From CAIRTM01 sp963723235 (GTDB taxonomy: Bacteria; Desulfobacterota; WTBG01; CAIYCZ01; CAIRTM01): a stretch of DNA of 64,000 nt. The translations under genes were made by a program, and so were the position numbers. Shown here in pieces: positions 1 through 8,731 of the stretch (positions within the stretch are counted from its first letter, which is position 1; every line of letters starts with the position of its first letter). The DNA is taken from contig CAVRPV010000011.1 of NCBI GenBank assembly GCA_963723235.1, positions 186,001 through 250,000 of the forward strand. Direction: 5' to 3'. The notes under the pieces are model-generated. The model worked only from the letters and a program-made list of their open reading frames with translations, was not told the origin of the DNA and did not search any database.

Positions 1-98
1 CTTCGGATGTACGCGCCTTGCCTGCGAACTTTTTACGAGCGTTTCTGAATTAATGGTTATTTTCTGACTTTTTACGACTTCATCAATTGTTGACCGGT

Positions 99-1943
99 TC
101 ATTCCCGGGGCAGTTTTATCCTGAATACAGTCCAGTTTGTGTCCGGAGAGCTTTCAAACTCGGCAATGCCGTTATGCATTACGGTAAATAGCTTGACGAT
201 GGTGAGACCCTGGCCGCCGGTTTCATTTCCGGAGCGCGCCGGCCCTGCCTGCGTCTTGAAAATCTGGCTGCGCGTTTCATCCGGTATGACGCCGGTATTG
301 CCGATTGCGATTACGATAAAAGTATTTTCCTGATACACGTCGATCTGCAGGCGTCCCTGTTTAAGTTCTTGCAGTTTTTTATGGGCGTTGTCAAGCAGGT
401 TGCCGATAATTCGCCCTGTTTTCTTGCGGTCGGCCATAATGCGGCAGTCGGGCAGGTTGATATTCTGGACTATTTCAACCTGGGGAGGGAAGTAGTAGCC
501 TTCCAGCCTCTCGGCGATAATCTCAACGAGGTCAACAGGCTCCTTGCGCGCAAACGGCACGCGGTCGGTGATAATATCATTGACGTTCAGCATGCTGCGA
601 TAGAGTTTTTTGTACAGCACGTTGAGTTCTTCAGCGGTTGTGTCAGGCGAGGCAAGGCGTTTTGCATACACCTTGGCGATCGCGCCGAAGGAAAGCATTT
701 GATTGAAAAAATCATGGCGCTCCTGCGAGCGCAGCGATACCTGAATGCACAGCTCAATGTCCCGGGCCAGCGCATTGCAAAAGAACAGGTCAGCGTTTGA
801 AAGCGGGCGGGTTTCATCCGCATCCAGAACGATGATATTGGTAACGACATTATTTTCATCCTGTATCGGCACGAAGTACACATTGTCGATCTGATGATGC
901 AGGTAGAGGTCAAAACTGGCCCGCATGCGTGCATCATTGCGCGCATCGGTAATCAGCAGGGCCGTTCCCTTGCGGCAGACTTCTTCAAAGGCCGGATGCT
1001 GGCTGAAGTGCAGGGCTGCGCCATAGGAGTGTTCAAATGCGTCCATGGGATATCCCGCGATTAACACAGCTACCCGGTCCTCACCGGTATCCTGCTCAAT
1101 GCTAAACAGCGAACAGCGTTTTACATGGATGGATTCGGCAATGCGTGCAATCAGGAAACTGAGAACCTGGTCAAGCGACTCGGTTCGCTTTAAGATGGAT
1201 ATGAGCGCCTGGCGGCTTTCCTGCAGGACCAGCGCGCGATTCTGCAGTTCGAGCTTGCGCTGCTGGGAGAGCACATAGTTGAAGCGGCTGACGATGCTGT
1301 TTAAGAGTTTGATCTGTGCGGGAGGGAATTTTTTGTTTTTTTCCGTAAAGTACAGCTGCAGGGTTCCGACGAGTACGTCTATTTTTTCGGCACCGTCATA
1401 GTCAGTGAGGCGGACGGGCAGGGCCAGCATTGAATTGAGGCCGCGCGCAAGAATTTTTTCCTTGTCGCGGTAGAGCGGCTCAGCGCTTATGTCCGGCACG
1501 CAGTAAGGCGTGTTTTCCCTGATGGTCTTTCCTGCCAGCGAATCTTCGTAGGGAATCTCTTCGGCGCGTTCTTCATTCCAGTTGTACTGGCCGGCTGCAA
1601 TCATGCTGTTGCGCAGCGGGTCGTGGGTCCGGCAGGTGGCGCTTTGCGCCTCGCAGATCAGGGCCGTGTCACGGCACAGAACATGCAGCAGTTCATTCTG
1701 AGAGATTTCCGGGGAGATATTGACGATGTCGTCGGCAATGCTGACAACGCGCTCAAGGTCAAGCCAGGGATTTTCAGCCAGAAATGCGATGCGCGCCACT
1801 CCCTGGTCACCCAGGGTATCGATAAAGTTCCGGGTGTGCGGATCGCGCAGCAGCTTCAGCATTGCCGGGTGCTTTTGAAGAAAGGCAGCCGCTTCCTGCA
1901 GACCGGCCGCGTCATTATGAGCGCGTGCATCCATGGCTGTCAT
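99..1943 (-). CDS. GAF-domain sensor histidine kinase
   Basis: Cytoplasmic two-component sensor kinase of about 614 residues; I see no membrane segment. Two GAF-like domains occupy roughly residues 85-235 and 255-405. A dimerisation segment follows with the phospho-acceptor histidine in RHDFFNQML (about residue 410). A GHKL ATPase domain then shows the N box NLLDNA (about 515) and the glycine-rich box GGQGLTIVK (about 576). The open frame extends upstream to 2039, but that N-terminal part looks non-coding, and the paired Met codons at 1943 and 1934 are the sensible starts. It diverges from trpEG, and no cognate response regulator lies beside it. The NarL-type regulators near 40 kb are possible partners only by inference. 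The sensed ligand is unknown. Confidence 0.85.
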   Translation of the reverse strand: MTAMDARAHNDAAGLQEAAAFLQKHPAMLKLLRDPHTRNFIDTLGDQGVARIAFLAENPWLDLERVVSIADDIVNISPEISQNELLHVLCRDTALICEAQSATCRTHDPLRNSMIAAGQYNWNEERAEEIPYEDSLAGKTIRENTPYCVPDISAEPLYRDKEKILARGLNSMLALPVRLTDYDGAEKIDVLVGTLQLYFTEKNKKFPPAQIKLLNSIVSRFNYVLSQQRKLELQNRALVLQESRQALISILKRTESLDQVLSFLIARIAESIHVKRCSLFSIEQDTGEDRVAVLIAGYPMDAFEHSYGAALHFSQHPAFEEVCRKGTALLITDARNDARMRASFDLYLHHQIDNVYFVPIQDENNVVTNIIVLDADETRPLSNADLFFCNALARDIELCIQVSLRSQERHDFFNQMLSFGAIAKVYAKRLASPDTTAEELNVLYKKLYRSMLNVNDIITDRVPFARKEPVDLVEIIAERLEGYYFPPQVEIVQNINLPDCRIMADRKKTGRIIGNLLDNAHKKLQELKQGRLQIDVYQENTFIVIAIGNTGVIPDETRSQIFKTQAGPARSGNETGGQGLTIVKLFTVMHNGIAEFESSPDTNWTVFRIKLPRE

Positions 1944-2198
1944 GCTAATACAAATCCGGTTGAATGTAAAAAGAAATTGTACGCAGGCGGCAGTTTGGGC
2001 CATGCTGCATGCATCCGGGCAACGGGCTGTGTGCAGCATCCGGACTTTTTAAGAACAGGCCATGGGCTGCACAAAAAATTTGCTTCCTGACGCTGCTCCG
2101 TTGTAGTATGCACTCAGATCCGTGTGTATACGTACCGGAACATGAGCGCACGGTACATGATGAATGGTTGAAACGGCATTGCGCCACAGGAGTACGGT

Positions 2199-4346
2199 AT
2201 GAAAGAAACGTTTATTACCCGGGGCGGAATACAGGTCGAGCGCGTTCAGGAAACGCTCGCACTGGAAACGGCCCTGGATGATGTCTATCGGCATATCGAC
2301 CGGGCCCGGGGCTGTATCCTGGCCAGTGACTATGAATATCCGGGCCGCTATTCGCGCTGGGATATCGGGTTTATCGATCCGCCTTTTGAACTGGTGAGCC
2401 ATGGCCGCGATTTTTCCTTGCGCGCGCTTAATCTCCGCGGCAACGTGATGCTTGCAATGCTCGGCGCCGGTATCGCCGGGCACGGCGATGTTGAAAACTG
2501 CCGGCAGGATGAAGGTCTGATCAGCGGCCGGGTTCGCTCAATGCCGCACGGGTTTCCGGAGGAGCAGCGCAGCAAGCAGCCCAGCATTTTTTCCGTGCTG
2601 CGGGCTTTGTGCGATCACATGGCCTGCGAGGACGAATACCTGAGCATGTTCGGCGCGTTCGGCTATGATCTTGTGTTTCAGTTCGAGCCGATCACATTCC
2701 GGCATGACCGCTCCGCAGCCGGGCCCGACTGCCATCTTTTTTTTGCGGACCGCATAACCGCGATTGACCGTCAGAAAAAAACGGCCTTCAGGCTTTCGTA
2801 TGAATTCAGCACGCCCGGCGGCCTGACGACCGTCGGCATCCCGGTGACCGGCGAGCGCATCGAGCCGGGCCTCCCTCAGGCGGCAACTGATGTATCCTGC
2901 GATCACAAGCCGGGTGAATATGCCCGGAAAGTTGAGCGCATCCGGCAGGGATGCCTGCAGGGTGATTTTTTTGAAGTGGTGCTCTCGCAGGAATTCAGCG
3001 TGGCATGTGCGCATACGCCCGGCGAGCTGTTTAACCGGTTACGGGACTCCAATCCCAGCCCGTATGACTTTATAATCAATCTTGGCTCAGAGCAGCTCAT
3101 TGGTGCGTCGCCCGAGATGTTCGTGCGGGTCAACGGTCGCGAAGTTGAAACCTGCCCTATCAGCGGTACGGTTAAGCGCGGCGATGGTCCCATGCAGGAT
3201 GCCGAACAGATCAGGATTCTTCTGACCAGCCGCAAGGATGAATCTGAGTTGACCATGTGCACGGATGTTGACCGCAACGACAAGTCACGGGTGTGCGTGC
3301 CCGGCTCGGTTCAGCTGGTTGGCAGGCGCATGGTGGAAAGCTATTCCCGGCTGTTTCATACCGTTGATCATGTCAAGGGTACGCTGTTGCCTGACTATGA
3401 CATGTTTGATGCGTTTCTTTCGCACATGTGGGCCTGTACCCTGACAGGCGCGCCCAAGCCGATTGCCATGCAGACCATTGAAGATCTTGAAAACAGTGCG
3501 CGTAGATGGTACGGCGGTTGCGTGGGCCTGTTTACCTTTAACGGGCAGCTCAATACCGGCATTACAATTCGCACGATTCATCTGCAGGACGGCACGGCCC
3601 GGGTTCGCTCCGGGGCCACGCTGCTGTATGACTCGATACCTGAGGATGAGGAGCAGGAAACGCGCATCAAGGCCTCGGCGTTTCTGGGTGCGGTCACTGC
3701 GCCGGTTGCTGCGCGGCTCACGCCCGAGGTCCCGCGCTTGAAAGCAAAGCGTCCCGGTGTCAGGGTTCTGTTTGTCGACAATCAGGACAGTTTCGTGCAC
3801 ACGCTTGCAAACTATGTCCGCCAGACCGGCGTTGATGTCATAACCCTGCGGGGCGGTTTTGCCGCTCAGTGCCTTGATGACGTGCGCCCTGATATGCTCT
3901 TTATCTCGCCGGGGCCCTGTACGCCTGAGAAAATGGGCGTGCTGCAGCTTGTGGATCAGGCTGTACAGCGCGCTTTGCCCGTGTTTGGCGTATGCCTGGG
4001 GCATCAGGGCATTGCGCAATACTTCGGTGCGGAACTGGGACTGCTGCCCCGGCCGATGCACGGACGTGAAACCGCTGTTACGCATCAGGGCAAAGGCATT
4101 TTCAAGAACCTGCCCAGTCCCATGACAGCGGGGCGCTACCACAGCCTGTATGTCAAAAAAGATGGCCTGCCCGCATGTCTGGAGATAACCGCTGAGTCCG
4201 ATGACGGTATTATTATGGCCCTGCAGCATCGGGAACTGCCCATATGCTCGGTGCAGTTTCATCCTGAATCAATTTTAACGCTTGAGGATGACGCCGGGCT
4301 GAAATTAATCGCCAATGTTATCGAGCGTTTGACCATGCGGACCTGA
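2199..4346 (+). CDS. trpEG: Anthranilate synthase, fused TrpE-TrpG
   Basis: Converts chorismate and glutamine to anthranilate, the first committed step of tryptophan synthesis. The 715-residue protein is a natural fusion. The chorismate-binding TrpE part covers about residues 1-500, with motifs such as GASPEMFVRV, CPISGTVKRG and SGATLLYDS. The class I glutamine amidotransferase TrpG part covers about 520-715, with nucleophile Cys in GVCLGHQGIAQ and the His-Glu pair in VQFHPES. Fusions of this type are known from Rhizobium and relatives. The start at 2199 has a plausible ribosome site (GGAG) just upstream. No other trp genes are adjacent. I found no tandem-Trp leader peptide, so attenuation of the E. 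coli type is not supported here. Confidence 0.95.
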   Translation: MKETFITRGGIQVERVQETLALETALDDVYRHIDRARGCILASDYEYPGRYSRWDIGFIDPPFELVSHGRDFSLRALNLRGNVMLAMLGAGIAGHGDVENCRQDEGLISGRVRSMPHGFPEEQRSKQPSIFSVLRALCDHMACEDEYLSMFGAFGYDLVFQFEPITFRHDRSAAGPDCHLFFADRITAIDRQKKTAFRLSYEFSTPGGLTTVGIPVTGERIEPGLPQAATDVSCDHKPGEYARKVERIRQGCLQGDFFEVVLSQEFSVACAHTPGELFNRLRDSNPSPYDFIINLGSEQLIGASPEMFVRVNGREVETCPISGTVKRGDGPMQDAEQIRILLTSRKDESELTMCTDVDRNDKSRVCVPGSVQLVGRRMVESYSRLFHTVDHVKGTLLPDYDMFDAFLSHMWACTLTGAPKPIAMQTIEDLENSARRWYGGCVGLFTFNGQLNTGITIRTIHLQDGTARVRSGATLLYDSIPEDEEQETRIKASAFLGAVTAPVAARLTPEVPRLKAKRPGVRVLFVDNQDSFVHTLANYVRQTGVDVITLRGGFAAQCLDDVRPDMLFISPGPCTPEKMGVLQLVDQAVQRALPVFGVCLGHQGIAQYFGAELGLLPRPMHGRETAVTHQGKGIFKNLPSPMTAGRYHSLYVKKDGLPACLEITAESDDGIIMALQHRELPICSVQFHPESILTLEDDAGLKLIANVIERLTMRT

Positions 4347-4897
4347 TGTTTTTCAAGATTCGCAGAGCGTTTCAACCGTACAATCAAGAGAAAAAATCAG
4401 GTTTAGTTTTTATCCTGTTGAAATCTCATGTGGTTTTTTTGATACTTCAGGCGGGTTAACCATTCCAGCCTCATTTTTCTACCTAAGTAGCTGTAATTCC
4501 ATTGTTTGACGTATATTGATCCAAAATGGAGCAATCTGCTCTTGCAGGCCTTATTACACGGCCTCATGTGTTTTCCCATGGGGTTATCCACAGCTTATAG
4601 ACATGTTGTGTGGAAATCATCCGCGCATCCTTGCGAATGCAGAAAACAGTGCGTACATTCCTACAATAATCGGTTCAATGCATACTGATGCCTTTGAGCA
4701 GATGCTCCGGCAACGCATCAAAGTCCGTGCGGTTTTTACAGCGGGAATATGCATTTCCTGATGGTAAACCATCGGAACGCGGTTCCTGAATATATGGCTT
4801 GCGGTCACGGACAACACATGTTAAACATACAGCCTGCATTGAGCTATGCACATTTTTGGTTCACCTCCGGCTGCATGTACAAGGGAGCGGACAGCGC
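4347..4897. other. Intergenic region, no gene recognised
   Basis: About 550 bases between trpEG and nadK. Several short open frames occur, none with a recognisable product or convincing ribosome site. A single consensus DnaA box (TTATCCACA) lies at 4584-4592, with a degenerate inverted copy near 4606-4616. That is too little to call an origin or a DnaA-controlled promoter. Confidence 0.5.
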
Positions 4898-5752
4898 ATG
4901 CGCACCATCGGCATTATTGTTAAAAAAAACCGGTTGCAGGCCCTGGAACAGGTAAAAAGCATTGTTCCGCTGCTGCTGCGCGAGCACAAAACGGTATTGA
5001 TTGAAAATACCATTGAACCGTTTGACGAGAGCCTGAGATTTTGCGCACGCTCGCAGGTAATCGCCGAGTCCGAGTTGCTGCTGGTGTTCGGCGGTGACGG
5101 CACCCTGCTGAGTGTGGCCCGCGAGCCCGGGGTTGAGTCCGTTCCGATTCTGGCGGTCAACCTCGGCGGACTGGGGTTTCTGACTGAAACACGGACACAG
5201 GAACTGCAGGGCATGCTGGGCCGGGTATGTGCCGGTGATTTTGACATTGAGCGGCGCATGATGCTTGATGTGCGCCTGCAGACCGGGCGCGGCGAGGATA
5301 TGCGCTTCAGGGTTCTCAATGACGTGGTGATCAACAAGAGCGCGCTGGCGCGCATGATAGATATTGAAACCCTGGTTAACGGCGATTATCTGACCACCTA
5401 TAAAAGCGACGGCCTGATCGTGTGCACGCCGACCGGATCAACCGGTTATTTTCTCTCCGCCGGCGGCCCGGTTATCTATCCGGATCTTGCGCTGATATCT
5501 CTTGCGCCGATCTGTCCGCATACGCTGTCGCAGCGCCCCATTATTCTCAATGACGCAAGCGTGATTACGCTGGTTTTGAAAACCCCCGAAGAGGATGTTC
5601 GCCTGACCATGGACGGCCAGGTGGGCGAGCGGCTGCATGCCGGCGATGTGGTGGAGGTGCGCAAAAGCGCTGCCGCGCTTCAGCTGATTACATCTCCTTT
5701 CAGGACCTACTTTGAAGTATTGAGGGAAAAATTTCGCTGGGGTGAGCGCTGA
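4898..5752 (+). CDS. nadK: NAD kinase
   Basis: ATP- or polyphosphate-dependent NAD kinase producing NADP. The 284-residue protein carries the family signatures in order: GGDGTLL near residue 65 (the catalytic Asp), NLGGLGFLTE near 90, and TPTGSTGYFLSAGGP near 175. I place the start at the ATG at 4898 because it follows AAGGGAG and matches the usual N-terminus (MRTIGIIVKKN); an upstream in-frame extension to 4799 has no such support. It is followed by a palindromic repeat and then recN. The nadK-recN pairing is common in bacteria, and co-transcription is likely despite the 185-base gap. Confidence 0.95.
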   Translation: MRTIGIIVKKNRLQALEQVKSIVPLLLREHKTVLIENTIEPFDESLRFCARSQVIAESELLLVFGGDGTLLSVAREPGVESVPILAVNLGGLGFLTETRTQELQGMLGRVCAGDFDIERRMMLDVRLQTGRGEDMRFRVLNDVVINKSALARMIDIETLVNGDYLTTYKSDGLIVCTPTGSTGYFLSAGGPVIYPDLALISLAPICPHTLSQRPIILNDASVITLVLKTPEEDVRLTMDGQVGERLHAGDVVEVRKSAAALQLITSPFRTYFEVLREKFRWGER

Positions 5753-5794
5753 GCAGAGCCGTGTCCAACAGGGGAACGAAAAATTTTCTGTGTA

Positions 5795-5919
5795 CAGGCT
5801 GTTCAAAAAATGCGCAGATGCAAGGCGTGCGATATTGTGAGGAATGAGGCGTACTTTCCGTACGCCGCAAAGACGAACAATGAGCGCAACGCCGCAGATG
5901 TGCTGTTTTCAACAGCCTG
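5795..5919 (-). repeat. MITE-like palindromic repeat, copy 1
   Basis: A 125 bp element with inverted ends (CAGGCTGTTCAAAAA at the left, TTTTCAACAGCCTG at the right) and a central hairpin in which GGCGTAC pairs with GTACGCC. Its reverse complement matches the elements at 13363-13499 and 43276-43400 over nearly the whole length. It sits between nadK and recN and encodes nothing. Confidence 0.9.
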
Positions 5920-5937
5920 CTAAGGGATGCAGGAGCC

Positions 5938-7638
5938 ATGCTGCAGGAACTGCGCATTCGCAACTTTGCCATTATTCAGGCGCTTGACGTAAGCTTTGAC
6001 AGCGGGCTCACGATTCTGTCCGGTGAGACCGGCGCGGGCAAGTCCATCCTGGTCGGCGCGCTGGGACTTCTGCTGGGCGGGCGCGCAACAGCCGATATGA
6101 TTCGAACCGGCGCGGACGAAGCAACGGTCGAGGCGGTTTTCGATGTCGCCGGGAACACTGATTTTGCCGCAGATGCGGTCCGCTCAGGCCTGGACGTATC
6201 TGATGACTGCCTGATTCTGCGCCGTATTATTTCGCGCTCCGGCCGCAATAAAATCTATATCGGCGACAGCGCGGCCACGCTGCAGCAGCTTGCCCATATT
6301 GGAGGGCGCCTGCTGGATATCTCCGGGCAGTATTCACAGCAGCTCCTCCTTCACCTGGAAAATCATGGAATCATTCTGGACGCCTTTTGCGGCAATCAGG
6401 ATCTGCTGCGCGACTATGAAGCAGCCTATGATGCTTTTCAACAGGCCCGGCAGGAGCTGCACGAGCTGCAAACAGGGGAGAGCCGTTCTCGGGAGCAGCA
6501 GGAACTGCTTCAGTTCCAGTATGCTGAAATTGAGCAGGCCCGCGTTCAGCCCGGCGAGGATCAGGCGCTTGAACAGGAGCGCACGGTGCTGCAGAACGCG
6601 CGTGGTCTGTATGAGCGCACGCAGGGGACTTATCAGCAGCTCTATGAAGATGAACACTCCTGCCTGGGGTCTGTGCAGCGCATGGCCCGCGATATTACCC
6701 AGGCCGCCGGGCTTGATCCGCAGCTGCAGACTAGCGGTGATCAACTGCAGCAGGCTGCAGCCATGCTGGAAGACGTTGCATTTGAATTGCGCGCCTATGC
6801 CGAGCGGGTGGTGATCGATCCGCAGAAACTTGAGGATGTTGAAAATCGCCTGGAACTTCTGCAGCGGCTTAAGCGCAAATACGGGGGAACCCTGGAGGGT
6901 GTGCTGCAGCGCATGCAGGAATGTTCCGACTCTTTGGCGGGTATTTCCAGCGGAAGCGCGCGCATCGAAGAGCTGCAGGCAGGTCTTGGTCGGCAGCTCG
7001 ATGATCTCTGGCGCGCGGCCGGTGTTCTTACAGCGCGGCGGCGCGGTGCGGCTGAAACCCTGCAGAAAAAAGCAGCTGCCGAATTGAAGTCGATCGGCAT
7101 GGCGAAAGCTGTTTTTATCTGCACGATTGCAACGGCTGAGCGCCAAGCCGGCGGGGCAGATGCCGGGGCTGAGGGCCTGAGCCGCACCGGATGCGACAGC
7201 ATCGAGTTTTTGATTGTTACCAATCAGGGTGAGGCCCCCAAGCCGCTTTCAAAAATAGCCTCGGGCGGCGAGCTGTCGCGCATTGTGCTGGCGTTGAAAA
7301 AAATCCTGGCAGGCAATTACCATGTGCCCACGCTGCTCTTTGATGAGGTGGATGCCGGTATCGGCGGAGCGGTTGCCCACGCGGTCGGGCTGAAATTAAA
7401 GGAGATCGCGCGCGATCATCAGGTGCTGTGCATCACGCATCTGCCGCAGATCGCCTGCTTCGGCAATCAGCATTTCAGCGTCAGCAAGTCGGCACGAGAG
7501 GGCCGGACGCTGACGAATGTGGCCCGGCTTGAGGAGCATGAGCGTCTGCAGGAGATCGCGCGCATGCTGGGCGGCAAGCATATTACGGAAGCCACCACCG
7601 CGCATGCCCGGGACATGCTTCAACAGGCTGCTCAGTAG
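5938..7638 (+). CDS. recN: DNA repair protein RecN
   Basis: SMC-like ATPase of recombinational double-strand break repair, 566 residues, the usual family length. The N-terminal ATPase half starts LQELRIRNFAIIQ and holds the Walker A motif GETGAGKS near residue 30. Gln/Glu-rich coiled coil spans about 155-370. The C-terminal half has the ABC signature region ASGGELSRI near 440, Walker B LLFDEVDAGIGG near 465, and CITHLPQIA near 498. The ATG at 5938 follows AGGAGCC. It lies downstream of nadK and close upstream of a GNAT gene. I see no LexA-type box in the preceding interval, which is occupied by the palindromic repeat. Confidence 0.95.
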   Translation: MLQELRIRNFAIIQALDVSFDSGLTILSGETGAGKSILVGALGLLLGGRATADMIRTGADEATVEAVFDVAGNTDFAADAVRSGLDVSDDCLILRRIISRSGRNKIYIGDSAATLQQLAHIGGRLLDISGQYSQQLLLHLENHGIILDAFCGNQDLLRDYEAAYDAFQQARQELHELQTGESRSREQQELLQFQYAEIEQARVQPGEDQALEQERTVLQNARGLYERTQGTYQQLYEDEHSCLGSVQRMARDITQAAGLDPQLQTSGDQLQQAAAMLEDVAFELRAYAERVVIDPQKLEDVENRLELLQRLKRKYGGTLEGVLQRMQECSDSLAGISSGSARIEELQAGLGRQLDDLWRAAGVLTARRRGAAETLQKKAAAELKSIGMAKAVFICTIATAERQAGGADAGAEGLSRTGCDSIEFLIVTNQGEAPKPLSKIASGGELSRIVLALKKILAGNYHVPTLLFDEVDAGIGGAVAHAVGLKLKEIARDHQVLCITHLPQIACFGNQHFSVSKSAREGRTLTNVARLEEHERLQEIARMLGGKHITEATTAHARDMLQQAAQ

Positions 7639-7707
7639 TAAGAATGATGCGTTGCAGGCATCAGCCTGTGGCTGGAAAAAAATTGAAATGAAACGTGAAC
7701 AGGAACG

Positions 7708-8187
7708 GTGCACTTTATGGCGCAGGCATACACGATCCGCAAGGCAACAATCACGGATGTTAAACAGATTTATGCTCTATTGCGCGACTATGCGGAGCAG
7801 GGCGTGCTGCTGGGGCGATCACTGAGCGATCTGTATGATCAGATTCGTGATTTTTTTGTTGCTTTTGACAAACAGGACGGGCGGTTGCTCGGGATTTGCG
7901 GGCTGCATATCTGCTGGGAAGGGTTTGCGGAAATCCGCTCGCTTGCCGTGACACCCGAGCTCAAGTCGCAGGGTATCGGTCGTGCACTGGTTGAGGCCTG
8001 TCAGGTTGAGGCTGTCGCGCTTGGCATTACGAGGCTGTTCGTGCTGACGTATGTGCCCGAGTTCTTTAAAAAACTTTCCTTTGATCCGGTTGATAAGGCC
8101 ATTTTGCCGCATAAGGTGTGGCGTGACTGTGTTAACTGCATTAAGTTTCCCGACTGCGATGAAGAGGCCCTGCTGAAGGCACTGTAG
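7708..8187 (+). CDS. GNAT-family N-acetyltransferase, short ArgA-like
   Basis: Acetyl-CoA-dependent N-acetyltransferase of about 157-160 residues. The acetyl-CoA binding segment shows IRSLAVTPELKSQGIGRALV (motif A, Q/RxxGxG/A form) near residues 70-90. The C-terminal LFVLTYVPEFFKKLSFDPVDKAILPHKVW resembles short amino-acid N-acetyltransferases acting on glutamate in arginine biosynthesis, but assignment to ArgA is from memory of the family. Either a GTG at 7708 or an ATG at 7717 could start it; AGGA at 7701 fits the GTG slightly better. It lies 69 bases after recN and may share its transcript. Confidence 0.8.
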   Translation: MHFMAQAYTIRKATITDVKQIYALLRDYAEQGVLLGRSLSDLYDQIRDFFVAFDKQDGRLLGICGLHICWEGFAEIRSLAVTPELKSQGIGRALVEACQVEAVALGITRLFVLTYVPEFFKKLSFDPVDKAILPHKVWRDCVNCIKFPDCDEEALLKAL

Positions 8188-8234
8188 AACAGCGCAGTGC
8201 TGTCTGACCCCGGTTGTCATCTGCGCGATTATCT

Positions 8235-8682
8235 ATGCTCATTACATCCATCGATCAACTCTACACATATACACATCTGCATCCTGGTTTTGAAAAGGCA
8301 GGGCAGTTCCTTCTGCGTGCAGACCTCCCGACCTTGACCGTCGGCCGGCATGAAATTGACGGCGACTCAGTCTTCGCTATTGTCAGTGAGTGTGAGGGGA
8401 AAGGGCACCACGGTGCCCGGCTTGAGGCGCACCGGCTTTACATTGACGTGCAGTATTGCCTGTCAGGCAAAGACGTTATCGGGTTCCGGCCGCTTGAGCA
8501 GTGCACAAATGCTGCTGCGGCCTATGACGAGGCAAGGGGATGTCGTTTTTTTCGAGGATACCGTCCGTGAGTGGATCAGCATCGAAGGCAGCACCTGCGC
8601 GGTTTTCTTTCCCGACGATGCTCATGCTCCGCTCGGCGGCGAGGGTGCCTGCAAAAAAATAGTGGTAAAAATAAGGGTGTAG
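8235..8682 (+). pseudogene. YhcH/YjgK/YiaL-family (DUF386) protein, frameshifted
   Basis: Small cupin-fold protein of the YhcH/YiaL family, associated with handling of sialic-acid or sugar metabolites; the exact reaction here is unknown. The frame from the ATG at 8235 reads through the conserved HRLYIDVQYCLSGKDVIGF region, then stops at 8570. The missing C-terminus (VVFFEDTVREWISIEGSTC... KIVVKIRV) continues in another frame to 8682. The shift lies in the run AAGGGG around 8536, where loss of one G would restore YDEARDVVFF. A homopolymer position makes a sequencing error as likely as a real mutation. Start chosen because the family begins MLIxxI. Confidence 0.75.
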
Positions 8683-8731
8683 GAAGTTCCGGCGGGCGGC
8701 TGACGCGCAGCGGCCGGCACAGTGTCATTGC

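Noticed and set aside
4584..4616. DnaA box plus a degenerate inverted copy as part of a replication origin
   Set aside because: Only one consensus box, no box cluster, no AT-rich unwinding repeats and no dnaA, dnaN or gidA-type neighbours.
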